A stretch of 64,000 bases of DNA, taken from JACPVF01 sp964502095 (GTDB lineage: Bacteria > Chloroflexota > Anaerolineae > Anaerolineales > Villigracilaceae). The stretch spans positions 1-64,000 of the forward strand of contig CAZCUF010000006.1 of the NCBI GenBank assembly GCA_964502095.1. The letters are read 5' to 3'. Shown here piece after piece: positions 17,178-26,212 of the stretch. The notes below the pieces were generated by a model that did not search any database, was not told the DNA's origin, and saw nothing but the letters and a program-made list of their open reading frames with translations. Numbering within the stretch: the stretch's first letter is position 1; every line of letters starts with the position of its first letter. Made by a program: the position numbers and the translations under genes.

Positions 17178-19424
17178 TTAGGGAATTGGATTCCCAATCG
17201 GTCGCCACACAGGATCGAAATCCTGTCCCTTGTTATTCGTTAGACGGGTGCTCTCCGCCCCTGTAACGGCCATGTAATAAATATCCGTATTCCCGCTGAC
17301 ATCCCTGCCCTGCACAGCCAGCCAGAGTCCATCACTGGAGATGGCGGCATGTTCGATGGGCAGTGTGCCCAGGTCCAAGCGCGTAGGCGCAGAGGCGACT
17401 CGATTCTGATAACGGATGCTCATTTGCCAGGGTAAAGCAATGGCGCCTGCGCGGCGTTCTGTAAAGATGATCGTTTTTCCATCCTCTGACCAAACCGGGT
17501 AATAATCCCAAAGCTCCTGACCACTACGAACCAGTTGCTGTGCATCCTGCCCTGTATCGCTGATCGCCCAAATTTGGTACGCGCCCAAACGGCGCACTGC
17601 CAGCACAAGTTGATCTCCAGCAGGCGACCATGAAGGCTGGCGGGCTTCCGTGCTCGAATCGGAGCCGAAGATGGACGGTATTGTCAGGCGTTTGAAAGAT
17701 TGATCGGCCAGAGTCAAAATGTAAACCTGCATATTACCGTCACGCAGAGAAGTGAATGCAATTCGTGTGCCATCCGGCGACCAGGCCGGTTCGAAATCCC
17801 CGCCGGGCACGCTGGAGATCGCAGTGAGATTTGATCCATCCACATTAATGATATACAGGCTGGTATTCTTCGCCGGATCCTGGCCCAAAATATAAGGGCC
17901 CTTACATGGAGAGACAAAGACCAATCTCATACCATCCGGTGACCACGCAGGCTGGCAGGCTCCCTGAGGCATATTCGTGATGAGTGAAACATGCTGTCCA
18001 TCCAGATCGCTTAAATAGATTTGCGATGTGCCAGACCGGGTTGATGAAAACGCAATTTGACCATACCCTCCGCCGCGCGGCGTGGCAGTGGGAGTCAGGG
18101 TTTGCGTTGGCGTCTCTGTAAATGACGGGATCAGAGTTTCGGTCAGAACGGGATGCGGCGTGTTGGTCGGAGTGAAGGATGCGGTGGGAGGAAGCGCCGT
18201 TGCGGTGAACGTCGAAGTATCAACCGGGACTTGAGTCGCTAATGAGGTCAATGTAGCCGATGGATTTGGCTTGGGAGTCGAGGTTAAAGTGGAGGTCGGC
18301 TTTGCCGGGGGTTGTAAAAATGGAAGCGAGCCGAAGAGACCGCGGGAAATTGCAGGATCAGTGTATGCAACGCCTGCCAATACCACCAGCATCAACAACA
18401 GAACTGTGATCAATACCCGTCGGCGGCGTTTTTTCTCCTCCCGTTTTCTTTTGCCGGGAGAGATGAACGGCCTTTCCTCCTGTGCATCCATCTGGTCGGA
18501 TTGGATCACAGGCTTGCGAACGTCCGCCGCGGTGCTTGCATCGGCAGAGTCTTTGCTGGAGCTAAGCGCTTCAGCCGGCGGTGGCGAGACTATATAGTTT
18601 CCATTGGTCTGTTCGGCGCTTTTGGAACCGAGCAACGCTTTTTTGAAATCTTCGGCAGATTGAAAACGATCATCCGGCTCGACCGCCATTGCTTTTTCAA
18701 TAGCCGCAGAAAGACGGCGCGAGATTTTTGAATTTCGTTTGCGCAGAGGCGTTAATTGCGCATTATCCATGGCGCGCGCCAAACCATCCTCAGGGATGAT
18801 CCCGCACAACGCGGCATACAAAGTTGCGCCTAGCGAATAAATATCCGTGCGCAGATCGGTACGCGCGGTTCCATATTGTTCGGGAGGCGAGTAGCCCGGC
18901 GTCATGGCCCGCGCGCCGGTCGTCGTCACCTGACCGCCCTGTACCACTTTTGCAAGGCCGAAATCCACCAGATAAATATGACCGTCTGAAGTGATCTTGA
19001 CGTTGCCCGGTTTAATATCACGGTGCAAAATGGGAGGCTTGCGGGTATGCAGATAAGTCAGCGCATCGCACATGGCCGCGCCGATCTGAATCGCGTCCTC
19101 CTCCGAGATCATGCCCAAACGCTCCATGCGCTGGCGCAAATCCTCCCCCTCGATAAAATCCATAACGAGGTATTGTCCCTGATCGCCGACTACAAAATGA
19201 TCGGAGACGCGCGGCAAATTGGGATGGCGCAGGTTGGCGAGAATGACGGCTTCGAGGCGGAACTGACGCGCATACTCATCGGTGGTAAACAGGTTTTCCT
19301 TAACGGCCACATCCACGCCCAGGTTTTCATCCACGGCGCGGTAAACCGACCCCATTCCTCCCTGACCGAGGATTTCAACGATGCGGTAGCGTTTGTGAAG
19401 TAACGTTCCACGTTCGAGAGTCAT
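17178..19424 (-). CDS. Ser/Thr protein kinase with extracytoplasmic PD40 propeller (paralogue)
   Basis: A 748-residue paralogue of the adjacent kinase, with near-identical kinase core (GQGGMGSVY, VAVKENLF, LHRDIKPGN, VDFGLAKV, SPPEQYG). The juxtamembrane region is basic (GKRKREEKKRRRR) ahead of one transmembrane helix (VLITVLLLMLVVLAGVAY). The linker is longer and Thr/Pro rich. The propeller again shows repeated W-SPDG blades (AWSPDGMRLVF, AWSPDGTRIAF, SWSPAGDQLVL, VWSEDGKTIIF). Kinase domains are far more alike than linkers and sensors, consistent with duplication and sensor divergence. It starts divergently from the transglutaminase gene. Confidence 0.9.
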   Translation of the reverse strand: MTLERGTLLHKRYRIVEILGQGGMGSVYRAVDENLGVDVAVKENLFTTDEYARQFRLEAVILANLRHPNLPRVSDHFVVGDQGQYLVMDFIEGEDLRQRMERLGMISEEDAIQIGAAMCDALTYLHTRKPPILHRDIKPGNVKITSDGHIYLVDFGLAKVVQGGQVTTTGARAMTPGYSPPEQYGTARTDLRTDIYSLGATLYAALCGIIPEDGLARAMDNAQLTPLRKRNSKISRRLSAAIEKAMAVEPDDRFQSAEDFKKALLGSKSAEQTNGNYIVSPPPAEALSSSKDSADASTAADVRKPVIQSDQMDAQEERPFISPGKRKREEKKRRRRVLITVLLLMLVVLAGVAYTDPAISRGLFGSLPFLQPPAKPTSTLTSTPKPNPSATLTSLATQVPVDTSTFTATALPPTASFTPTNTPHPVLTETLIPSFTETPTQTLTPTATPRGGGYGQIAFSSTRSGTSQIYLSDLDGQHVSLITNMPQGACQPAWSPDGMRLVFVSPCKGPYILGQDPAKNTSLYIINVDGSNLTAISSVPGGDFEPAWSPDGTRIAFTSLRDGNMQVYILTLADQSFKRLTIPSIFGSDSSTEARQPSWSPAGDQLVLAVRRLGAYQIWAISDTGQDAQQLVRSGQELWDYYPVWSEDGKTIIFTERRAGAIALPWQMSIRYQNRVASAPTRLDLGTLPIEHAAISSDGLWLAVQGRDVSGNTDIYYMAVTGAESTRLTNNKGQDFDPVWRPIGNPIP

Positions 19425-19631
19425 CTAAGTTCCAAAATAGGTAATACCCTAAGTATGGCGGATTATATCAGAACCGCCCCCACCGCTTGGGTGATGGAAT
19501 GGAAATTGAAACGAAATAAAAACTTTACAAGTTTGTAATCCAACAACCAAAGACCAATTTTCAAACCGGTTTGCATACAATGGGCAGTTCTTCCATTAAA
19601 ACATACTGCAATTGACGCTCGATAACGTTCA

Positions 19632-21986
19632 ATGTACACTCAAAGCATGGAACAAAACACCGCTCCAAACCGGACCTGGGACTGGTTCGCCGTTATTCTG
19701 GTTATTCTGCTCGTTCAGGTTTCCGCGGCGCGCCTGGCAATGACGGGCTGGGCGCCCTTTCTATTCTTTACTCAAACACTCTCCCTTTACAGCACGATCC
19801 TGGGAATCTTCCTGGGCTATAGTTCGTTTCATAAGCGCACAGTGGGATGGCTGGCCTTTCTGTATTCAATTGTGATCATTCCCTGGCAATTGACCCGCGC
19901 AATCGATATCGAAGGGACTTTCACAGAACGATTGATCAGCCTCGGCGGGCGAATGTTGATCTCACTTGGGCAATTCAGTTCGCGCAGGCCCGTGGACGAT
20001 TCACTATTTTTCGTGGCATTGGTGGCGCTCGGCTATTGGATCATCGGCCTCACCGCCGGATATTACCTGACGCGTCATAAAAACTATCTGGCTGTGGTTC
20101 TGCCGGCCGGGCTGGCGGCGCTGATCGTTCAGCTTTACGATTATCTTCCGCCCGTCCGCATTTGGGAACTGGCCATTTATATTTTCCTCGCGCTGGCTCT
20201 ACTGGGACGGATCTACATCAAACAGAGCCGCACGCGCTGGGAACGCGAGCGCGTTTTCGTCACCTATGAATCGACTCAGGATTTGAGAAACAGCCTGCTG
20301 GTGATCGCGGCGGTGACGGTTTTCGTGGCATGGTCGGTGCCAACTTCCATTTCCAGTTTTAAATCCGCTTCGCAAGCCTGGAGCCGATTCAGCCGCCCGA
20401 TGCGCGAACGCCTCTCGAATATCGTCACCAGCCTCAAGTCCACGTATGGAAGCGGAACGCCGGGCGATTATTACGGGGAAAAGTTGTCGCTTGGGCTGAA
20501 CGCCGAGCAGGGCGATTCTCTGGTCTTCAGTGTGCGCATCAATGCTTCGGTGGAGGAACAGCCTCCGCGTTACTACTGGCGCGGCCGTGTGTACGATTTC
20601 TACTCGAACGGGCAATGGATCAATTCGGCCGGAAGCTCGCGGAATTTTGCGCCTGCCACCGACCGACTCTCCCCACCCGAACGGGAGATCAAACAAAAAG
20701 ATGTGATGTTTACATTTACAAATCTGGCTCCCCGGGAAAGATTATTCTACGCTCCAGCGGAACCCATTTGGGTCAACCGGCCAGCCACCATTTGGGAGAC
20801 GCCTGCATCGGAAAACACGTGGAATGTGCAGGCCTGGCTGGCCGACCAGCCTCTTTATGCCGGAGACAGGTATCAGGTCCGCGCGCTGATCGCCGACCCG
20901 ACGATTAGCGAGTTGGAGGATGCCGGTGAAACCTATCCCGAGTGGGTCTCATCGGAATATCTTCAAGTGCCGGATGAACTGGCAGTGAGACTCAAACCAT
21001 TGGCCGAGGAAGTCACGCAGGGACAGCAGACTGCCTACGATAAAGCCCAGGCCATTACTTCCTTTCTTCGAGATCGGATTCAATACTCCGTTTCCGTTAA
21101 TACGCCGCCCGCGGGTGAAGACCCGGTGTTTTGGGTTTTAACGGATTACAAAAAAGGCTTTTGCACATATTACGCCAGCGCGGAAGTTTTGATGCTGCGC
21201 ACATTGGGAATTCCGGCGCGCATGGCCGTGGGCTTTGCGCAAGGCACTGTGGTGGAAAACAATGCCAGTGGGAATAGAAACTATGGATACGATGTTCATC
21301 AGGTGGACGCGCACGCCTGGCCCGAGGTTTATTTCCCCGGCATTGGCTGGGTGGAGTTCGAGCCGACCGCCAGTCAATCGCCTCTGATCCGCCCAACGGA
21401 ACTGATTACAGATTCCACCTCATCCGGCGCATCGATTCCCATCCCGCTTATTCCAACGCCGGACATCGAGGAAAATACTCTCGATCAATTGCCGGCGCCG
21501 AGCGCACCAGCCAAGCCCATCCCGTTTATACAGACCGCGCAAGGGCGCACAGCTCTTCTGCTTTTCTTCGTGCTTTTGCTGGCGGCTTTATTCTTCGGCA
21601 ATCGCCGCTTTCGATGGTCACAGCGCCTGCCGGCTTACATCGTGGATGCGTACACGCGCAGTGGCTCGCCGCCGCCGAATTGGGTGGAGCGTTGGGCGCG
21701 CTGGTCGCATCTGACCTCCATCGAACGGTCGTTTCAGGCTGTCAATCTCGGTTTGAACTGGCTTGGAAAACCCCAGCCCATCTTCGCGACCCCTCAACAG
21801 CGCGCTGAGATTCTGCAAGGGTTACTGCCCTCCGCTCAAGAATCGATTGACTCGCTTCTGACCGAACATCAGGCCGCGTTGTACAGCCCGCGTCCCGGCA
21901 ACCCCGGCCGCGCCCGGCGCGCCGCGTTCAGCCTGCTTCTATCCATCCTACAGTCGCGCATTCGCGCGCGTTTCACAGCGGAGTAA
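19632..21986 (+). CDS. Membrane transglutaminase-like protein (DUF3488/TgpA type)
   Basis: The N-terminal ~200 residues hold about six transmembrane helices, then an extracytoplasmic region. A transglutaminase-like core follows with the Cys-His-Asp triad: GFCTYYASAEVLMLRTLGIPAR (Cys), DAHAWPEVYF (His) and VEFEPTAS. One more helix (TALLLFFVLLLAALFFG) and a DUF4129-like tail complete the TgpA-type layout. The start may be the ATG at 19632 or the one at 19647. In many bacteria such proteins are paired with a MoxR ATPase and DUF58 protein, which are absent here. It is 6 nt from the cyclase gene, so both are likely cotranscribed. Confidence 0.85.
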   Translation: MYTQSMEQNTAPNRTWDWFAVILVILLVQVSAARLAMTGWAPFLFFTQTLSLYSTILGIFLGYSSFHKRTVGWLAFLYSIVIIPWQLTRAIDIEGTFTERLISLGGRMLISLGQFSSRRPVDDSLFFVALVALGYWIIGLTAGYYLTRHKNYLAVVLPAGLAALIVQLYDYLPPVRIWELAIYIFLALALLGRIYIKQSRTRWERERVFVTYESTQDLRNSLLVIAAVTVFVAWSVPTSISSFKSASQAWSRFSRPMRERLSNIVTSLKSTYGSGTPGDYYGEKLSLGLNAEQGDSLVFSVRINASVEEQPPRYYWRGRVYDFYSNGQWINSAGSSRNFAPATDRLSPPEREIKQKDVMFTFTNLAPRERLFYAPAEPIWVNRPATIWETPASENTWNVQAWLADQPLYAGDRYQVRALIADPTISELEDAGETYPEWVSSEYLQVPDELAVRLKPLAEEVTQGQQTAYDKAQAITSFLRDRIQYSVSVNTPPAGEDPVFWVLTDYKKGFCTYYASAEVLMLRTLGIPARMAVGFAQGTVVENNASGNRNYGYDVHQVDAHAWPEVYFPGIGWVEFEPTASQSPLIRPTELITDSTSSGASIPIPLIPTPDIEENTLDQLPAPSAPAKPIPFIQTAQGRTALLLFFVLLLAALFFGNRRFRWSQRLPAYIVDAYTRSGSPPPNWVERWARWSHLTSIERSFQAVNLGLNWLGKPQPIFATPQQRAEILQGLLPSAQESIDSLLTEHQAALYSPRPGNPGRARRAAFSLLLSILQSRIRARFTAE

Positions 21987-21992
21987 TCTTCC

Positions 21993-23705
21993 ATGACAGC
22001 CGACCGCACCTCACCCACCGACCTGCATACTCAAATTCTGGCCCTCGGCAAACAGGCCGCTCATCTGCGCGCCGATTTGGAAAAAAGCAAGACCAAACCG
22101 GCCGACCATCTTGCCCAGGGAATGAGCGATCTGGAAAAAACATTGACGCGCATCGCGCGCCAGTTCGAGGTCTTCGAGAACGAACATGCCAATTTGCTGG
22201 CATTGGCCAACGTCGGACAGGTGATCAACTCTTCGCTCGAACTCGATGAGGTCTTGCGCATCGTTATGGACAACATCGTTCGGCTGACGGGCGCCGAACG
22301 CGGTTTTCTCATGCTGCGCGATACGAACGGCCAGATGACCTCGCGCATCGCGCGCAATTGGAGTCAGGAATCCATCAACGACTCCGAATTGACCTTCAGC
22401 CGCACCATCGTCCAACGCGTGATTCAATCCGGCGAACCGTTGATCACCACCAACGCGCAGGAAGACCAGCGCTTTGCAGGGCAGGAAAGTATCATGGCGT
22501 TCAACCTGCGTTCCATTTTATGCGTGCCGCTCAAAGTCAGAAATGAACTAATCGGAGTCATTTACACCGATAACCGCATCCGCAGTGGTATCTTTTCCGA
22601 TTCCGAACGCGAGCTGATCACAGCCTTCGCCAACCAGGCCGCGGTGGCCATCGACAATGCGCGTCTCTTTTCATCGCTCAAACAAACGCTGGCCGAGGTC
22701 ACCGAACTCAAAAGCCTGATGGATAACGTCTTTGCCTCCATTGCCAGCGGCGTGATCACTGCAAATATCGAAAACCAGGTAACGCTTTGCAACCGCGCCG
22801 CCGAAGCCATTCTTGGGCACGGAGCGGCGGATATCATCGGCCATCATCTGAACGATGTCCTGCCGACTGTAGCCAATGAGATTCAACCGCGCCTGGTCGA
22901 ACTCCGCCAAACCGACAAGCCGATTGTCGATCTTGAGATCAATCATATTCTGCCGGAACGCGGCAGTGTGGATTGGCGGCTCAATCTTTCTCCGCTCAAA
23001 GATGCGCGCCAGAAGACTCAGGGCGTAACTATCGTGTTGGATGATCTAACCGAAAGAAAAAAACTCGAAGCACAGCGCCGCCTGCTCGAGCGCATGGTCT
23101 CACCGGCGGTGCTCGACCAGATCGACCCGAACAGTTTGCAAATCGGCGGCAAGCGTGTGGACATCACGATCCTGTTCGCCGATCTCCGCGGCTTCACCCC
23201 CTATTCCGAAAAACAAACGCCGGAAAAACTCGTCTCGGTCTTGAATCAACATTTGGCGGCCGCGGCGGAAGCTGTTCTGCACGAAGAAGGCACAGTGGAT
23301 AAGTTCCTCGGCGACGCGGTCATGGCGTGGTTCAACGCTCCTTTGCCGCAACCAGATCACAGTCTGCGCGCGGTGCGGGCCGCGCTGGCCATCCGCGAGG
23401 CCATCGCGGCTCTGCATCGTCAACTGCCCGAACATGATCAACTTTCCTTCGGAGTTGGAATCCATTATGGCGAGGCCATCCTCGGCTGGATCGGAACCGA
23501 GAAGCGGCTTGAATACACAGCCATCAGCGACAGTGTGAACACCGCTAAACGCATCCAGGAAAATTCCGCCAGGAACCAAATTTTGATCAGCAAAGAAGTG
23601 TACGAGCGCGTAAAACAAAAAGTGGAGGCCAAACCCTACGCGCCTTTGATGGTCAAAGGCAAAGCCCAGCCTGTGGATGTGTACGAAGTTCTGAATTTGA
23701 AATGA
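21993..23705 (+). CDS. Adenylate cyclase, class III, with GAF and PAS sensor domains
   Basis: A cytosolic signalling protein of 570 residues: short coiled N-terminus, GAF domain (about 60-225), coiled segment, PAS-like domain (about 240-355), class III cyclase domain (about 375-570). The cyclase core shows FADLRGF and FLGDAVMAWF (the two metal-binding Asp), DKFLGD (purine Lys), TAISDSVNTAKR (Asp for adenine choice, then the Asn and Arg of transition-state stabilisation). All catalytic residues are kept, and the Lys/Asp pair predicts ATP rather than GTP as substrate. It is encoded 6 nt after the transglutaminase gene. Confidence 0.9.
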   Translation: MTADRTSPTDLHTQILALGKQAAHLRADLEKSKTKPADHLAQGMSDLEKTLTRIARQFEVFENEHANLLALANVGQVINSSLELDEVLRIVMDNIVRLTGAERGFLMLRDTNGQMTSRIARNWSQESINDSELTFSRTIVQRVIQSGEPLITTNAQEDQRFAGQESIMAFNLRSILCVPLKVRNELIGVIYTDNRIRSGIFSDSERELITAFANQAAVAIDNARLFSSLKQTLAEVTELKSLMDNVFASIASGVITANIENQVTLCNRAAEAILGHGAADIIGHHLNDVLPTVANEIQPRLVELRQTDKPIVDLEINHILPERGSVDWRLNLSPLKDARQKTQGVTIVLDDLTERKKLEAQRRLLERMVSPAVLDQIDPNSLQIGGKRVDITILFADLRGFTPYSEKQTPEKLVSVLNQHLAAAAEAVLHEEGTVDKFLGDAVMAWFNAPLPQPDHSLRAVRAALAIREAIAALHRQLPEHDQLSFGVGIHYGEAILGWIGTEKRLEYTAISDSVNTAKRIQENSARNQILISKEVYERVKQKVEAKPYAPLMVKGKAQPVDVYEVLNLK

Positions 23706-23719
23706 TATAATCCCGCCCG

Positions 23720-24568
23720 ATGCACATCAAACGCTTTCTAGTCCTCATCTCATTGTGCGCGCTGGTCGCGTTCGGTTTGTGGTTGCCCGCCAGCGCCGCG
23801 CCCGTGGCGCAAGTGCAATACGCCTCGCCCACGCCCGGCACGGATGGTCGCATCATTTATGTGGTTCAGGCCGGCGATACCTGTACGCGCATCGCCCTTT
23901 TGAATCAGATCAGCGTGGAACAATTGCGCGCCCTCAACAGCAAACTGGATGCGGACTGCACAGTGGTCGAAGGACAGCAATTGCTCATCGGTCTGACCGG
24001 GGTGGCAGTTGCCACCGATACCCCCGGGCCTTCGCCTACGCCTCCGCCGCCCACCATTACCCCCACACCGCCCAGTGGAACCACTGAAATTTGCGTTTTA
24101 CTTTTCGACGATCAGAACGGCAATGCGTTACGCGATGCCAATGAGCCTGCCATCGCGGGCGGCGCGATCAGCGTAACCGAGACCAACGGCGCGTATTCCG
24201 CCACGCAGACCACTGCGATCAATCCCGATCCAACAGCTTATCAGGGAATGTGTTTCACCGATGTGCCCGAAGGCACTTACACTATCAGCGTTGCCATTCC
24301 CGATAATTACAACCCAACCATGGACCTGGCCTATAAACTGGATTTGAAACAAGGCGACCGCGCCTTTGTGGATTTCGGCGCGCAATCCACACAGACGACT
24401 GTTTCACAACCTGCTACGGGCAGTGGCGGCGGAAATATCACCTCCACTCTGCTGGGAATCGTCGGCGGGTTATTATTGTTGGGCGGAGCAGGTCTCGGCT
24501 GGTATGCCTGGCGTTCGGGCCGCCCTGCCAGCAAGTTCAGCGGCGGCAATTACTTGAAGAGGAAATAA
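23720..24568 (+). CDS. Exported LysM protein with SdrD-B-like domain and C-terminal anchor
   Basis: A signal peptide (FLVLISLCALVAFGLWLPASAAP) precedes a LysM domain (YVVQAGDTCTRIALLNQIS to VEGQQLLIGL), so peptidoglycan or glycan binding is likely. A Thr/Pro linker follows, then an SdrD-B/Cna-like repeat (VLLFDDQNGNALRDANEPAI). A Gly-rich stretch leads to a C-terminal transmembrane helix and basic tail (YLKRK). It probably spans the envelope, holding a surface module near the cell wall. It lies 14 nt after the cyclase gene and ends at a strong terminator. Confidence 0.85.
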   Translation: MHIKRFLVLISLCALVAFGLWLPASAAPVAQVQYASPTPGTDGRIIYVVQAGDTCTRIALLNQISVEQLRALNSKLDADCTVVEGQQLLIGLTGVAVATDTPGPSPTPPPPTITPTPPSGTTEICVLLFDDQNGNALRDANEPAIAGGAISVTETNGAYSATQTTAINPDPTAYQGMCFTDVPEGTYTISVAIPDNYNPTMDLAYKLDLKQGDRAFVDFGAQSTQTTVSQPATGSGGGNITSTLLGIVGGLLLLGGAGLGWYAWRSGRPASKFSGGNYLKRK

Positions 24569-24571
24569 AGA

Positions 24572-24602
24572 AACGGCGGCCATAAAGCCGCCGTTCTTCT
24601 TT
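24572..24602 (+). terminator. Terminator after the LysM gene
   Basis: Perfect 9-bp stem AACGGCGGC / GCCGCCGTT, loop CATAAA, tail CTTCTTT. It lies between converging genes and ends the transglutaminase-cyclase-LysM unit. Confidence 0.88.
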
Positions 24603-24609
24603 ACCTGTC

Positions 24610-24954
24610 TTATCCCATCGGATATTTCATTCGTTGTCCGCCGAGCAAATGCAAGTGAAGGTGAAAGACCGTCTGTCCGCCGTGGACGCCGGTGTTGGTG
24701 ATCAAACGATAACCGCTGTCGACGATTCCCTGTTCCATCGCAATTTGCCGCGCTGTCAGAACGAGATGACCCATCAGGTTTTCATCTTCAGGCCGAAGGT
24801 CATTGACCGAAGCGATGTGTTTGTTGGGAATGATCAAAACATGAGTGGGCGCGAGCGGATGGATATCGAAGAAAGCGGTCACGCGTTCATCGCGATACAG
24901 AATCTTCGCAGAAACTTCATTCGAAACGATCTTGCAGAAAACGCAGTCGGCCAT
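24610..24954 (-). CDS. HIT family hydrolase (HinT type)
   Basis: A purine nucleoside phosphoramidase-like protein of 114 residues. DCVFCKIV at the start carries the zinc CxxC pair. AFFDIHPLAPTHVLIIPNKH follows, and the catalytic motif is HLHLHLLGG near the end. The ATG at 24954 gives the canonical start MADCVFCKI; the longer open frame reaching 25014 lacks family similarity in its first 20 residues. It follows the deacetylase-like gene on the same strand. Confidence 0.94.
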   Translation of the reverse strand: MADCVFCKIVSNEVSAKILYRDERVTAFFDIHPLAPTHVLIIPNKHIASVNDLRPEDENLMGHLVLTARQIAMEQGIVDSGYRLITNTGVHGGQTVFHLHLHLLGGQRMKYPMG

Positions 24955-25013
24955 GGGATGATGAACCTTTGCTCTTAATTTTGCATAAAGATAGATCAGG
25001 AATGCTCTGACCA

Positions 25014-26162
25014 TTATTGCGCCGCAGGGATGGGGCCGTACTTCGGCGCGCAGACGATATCGTAATAATCGAGTTCGGTGGCCTTGTTCTGTTCGGCGTA
25101 TGCAATGGCCTGTTTACTGATCTGAATCACCGTATCGAGATGGGCGCGCGCGTCGGTATCCCAATAGCGCGGCAGGACCATCAACGGGTCATTGACCGGC
25201 CCTTCCGGAATGGAGAAAGGCCGCTGAGGATCTGCCTGATCGCCCAACGGAACCCAATCGAACATCACCGGCCCGCGCGGGTTGACCGTGAACCCGAGTT
25301 GATAGCCCACCTGGCGCGCGATCTGTGCGGCGCGCGGCGTAAAACTTCCGCCCGGCCAGATATAGGCGATGGGAGTCTTGTGCATATATTTCTGAATGTT
25401 CACAATGGCGCCTTGTAATTCGCTCAACATGAACGCTTCGCTGGACGAATTCGTGATGTTGATATTATGGATCACGCCATGCGCTTCATAATCCACCCAG
25501 CCCTCAGCGGAAAGCGCGGCGTTCTCCGCCCATAGATCGGGCCGTTCATCCTTGGCGATATACGCATTGACGACCGGCCAGCCCCATTGCTCATAGAACG
25601 GGCGAAAGTGATCGTCGAAATAGGACGCGAAATGGCGGTCGTCTACGATCAAAAGCACCGAACGCGGCGGAATTTTGGCATTGTGCTCCATGAAATCCGC
25701 CATTTGCTGCATGTTGATGGCTTGAAATCCCGCATCATGCAGATCGTTCATCAGTCTTTTCTGGTCGCCCGCGCTGATCTGATTCACGTCCACAGCTTTA
25801 TCTTTGCTGATGGAGTGGAACATGACGGTCATTACAATCGTGCCGGGCGCGCTGTTATTCGGATTCCATTTATCGAGCAGATACTGGCAGGAATCCTGTA
25901 TGTAGGTATGCGGCGCATCGAGCGGATTCAATAAAGTTGTTTGGAACGCGGGTGGCAATGGCGGCGGGGTGCGGATGGCAGTTGCAGTTGGCACCGGCGA
26001 CGGCGTAAAGGTTGGAGTGGCGAGTTGAGCAAGAGCCGTTGCCACAGCTTCCGTAAGCGCCGCGCTCATATCGGGGGTGGGGGGGACAGGCGCAGGCTGG
26101 CAAGCGGATAAAATAACGGCGAGCAGGCAAAAGGTCAAAAGGAAGCGGACAGCTTGTTGCAT
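25014..26162 (-). CDS. Lipoprotein with NodB-type polysaccharide deacetylase fold
   Basis: A lipoprotein signal peptide ends with LSAC (FLLTFCLLAVILSACQP), then a Thr/Pro linker to about residue 70. The catalytic-like domain reads VMTVMFHSI, then LIVDDRHF (Asp-Asp pair position), then YEAHGVIHN (two histidines, metal-binding HxxxH-like), then IWPGGSF. This order matches carbohydrate esterase 4 (NodB) proteins that remove N-acetyl groups from surface glycans. The start at 26162 was chosen for the signal peptide; the open frame extends farther upstream but overlaps the next gene. Substrate unknown. Confidence 0.8.
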   Translation of the reverse strand: MQQAVRFLLTFCLLAVILSACQPAPVPPTPDMSAALTEAVATALAQLATPTFTPSPVPTATAIRTPPPLPPAFQTTLLNPLDAPHTYIQDSCQYLLDKWNPNNSAPGTIVMTVMFHSISKDKAVDVNQISAGDQKRLMNDLHDAGFQAINMQQMADFMEHNAKIPPRSVLLIVDDRHFASYFDDHFRPFYEQWGWPVVNAYIAKDERPDLWAENAALSAEGWVDYEAHGVIHNINITNSSSEAFMLSELQGAIVNIQKYMHKTPIAYIWPGGSFTPRAAQIARQVGYQLGFTVNPRGPVMFDWVPLGDQADPQRPFSIPEGPVNDPLMVLPRYWDTDARAHLDTVIQISKQAIAYAEQNKATELDYYDIVCAPKYGPIPAAQ

Positions 26163-26182
26163 GACGAGTATTGTATCAAATG

Positions 26183-26209
26183 AAAGAGCGGCCGATTGGG
26201 CCGCCCTTT
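26183..26209 (-). terminator. Terminator after inositol-phosphate synthase
   Basis: An 11-bp stem (AAAGGGCGGCC / GGCCGCTCTTT on the minus strand, one G-U pair) with a five-base loop, starting 4 nt after the stop codon and followed by CATTT. Confidence 0.6.
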
Positions 26210-26212
26210 GGC

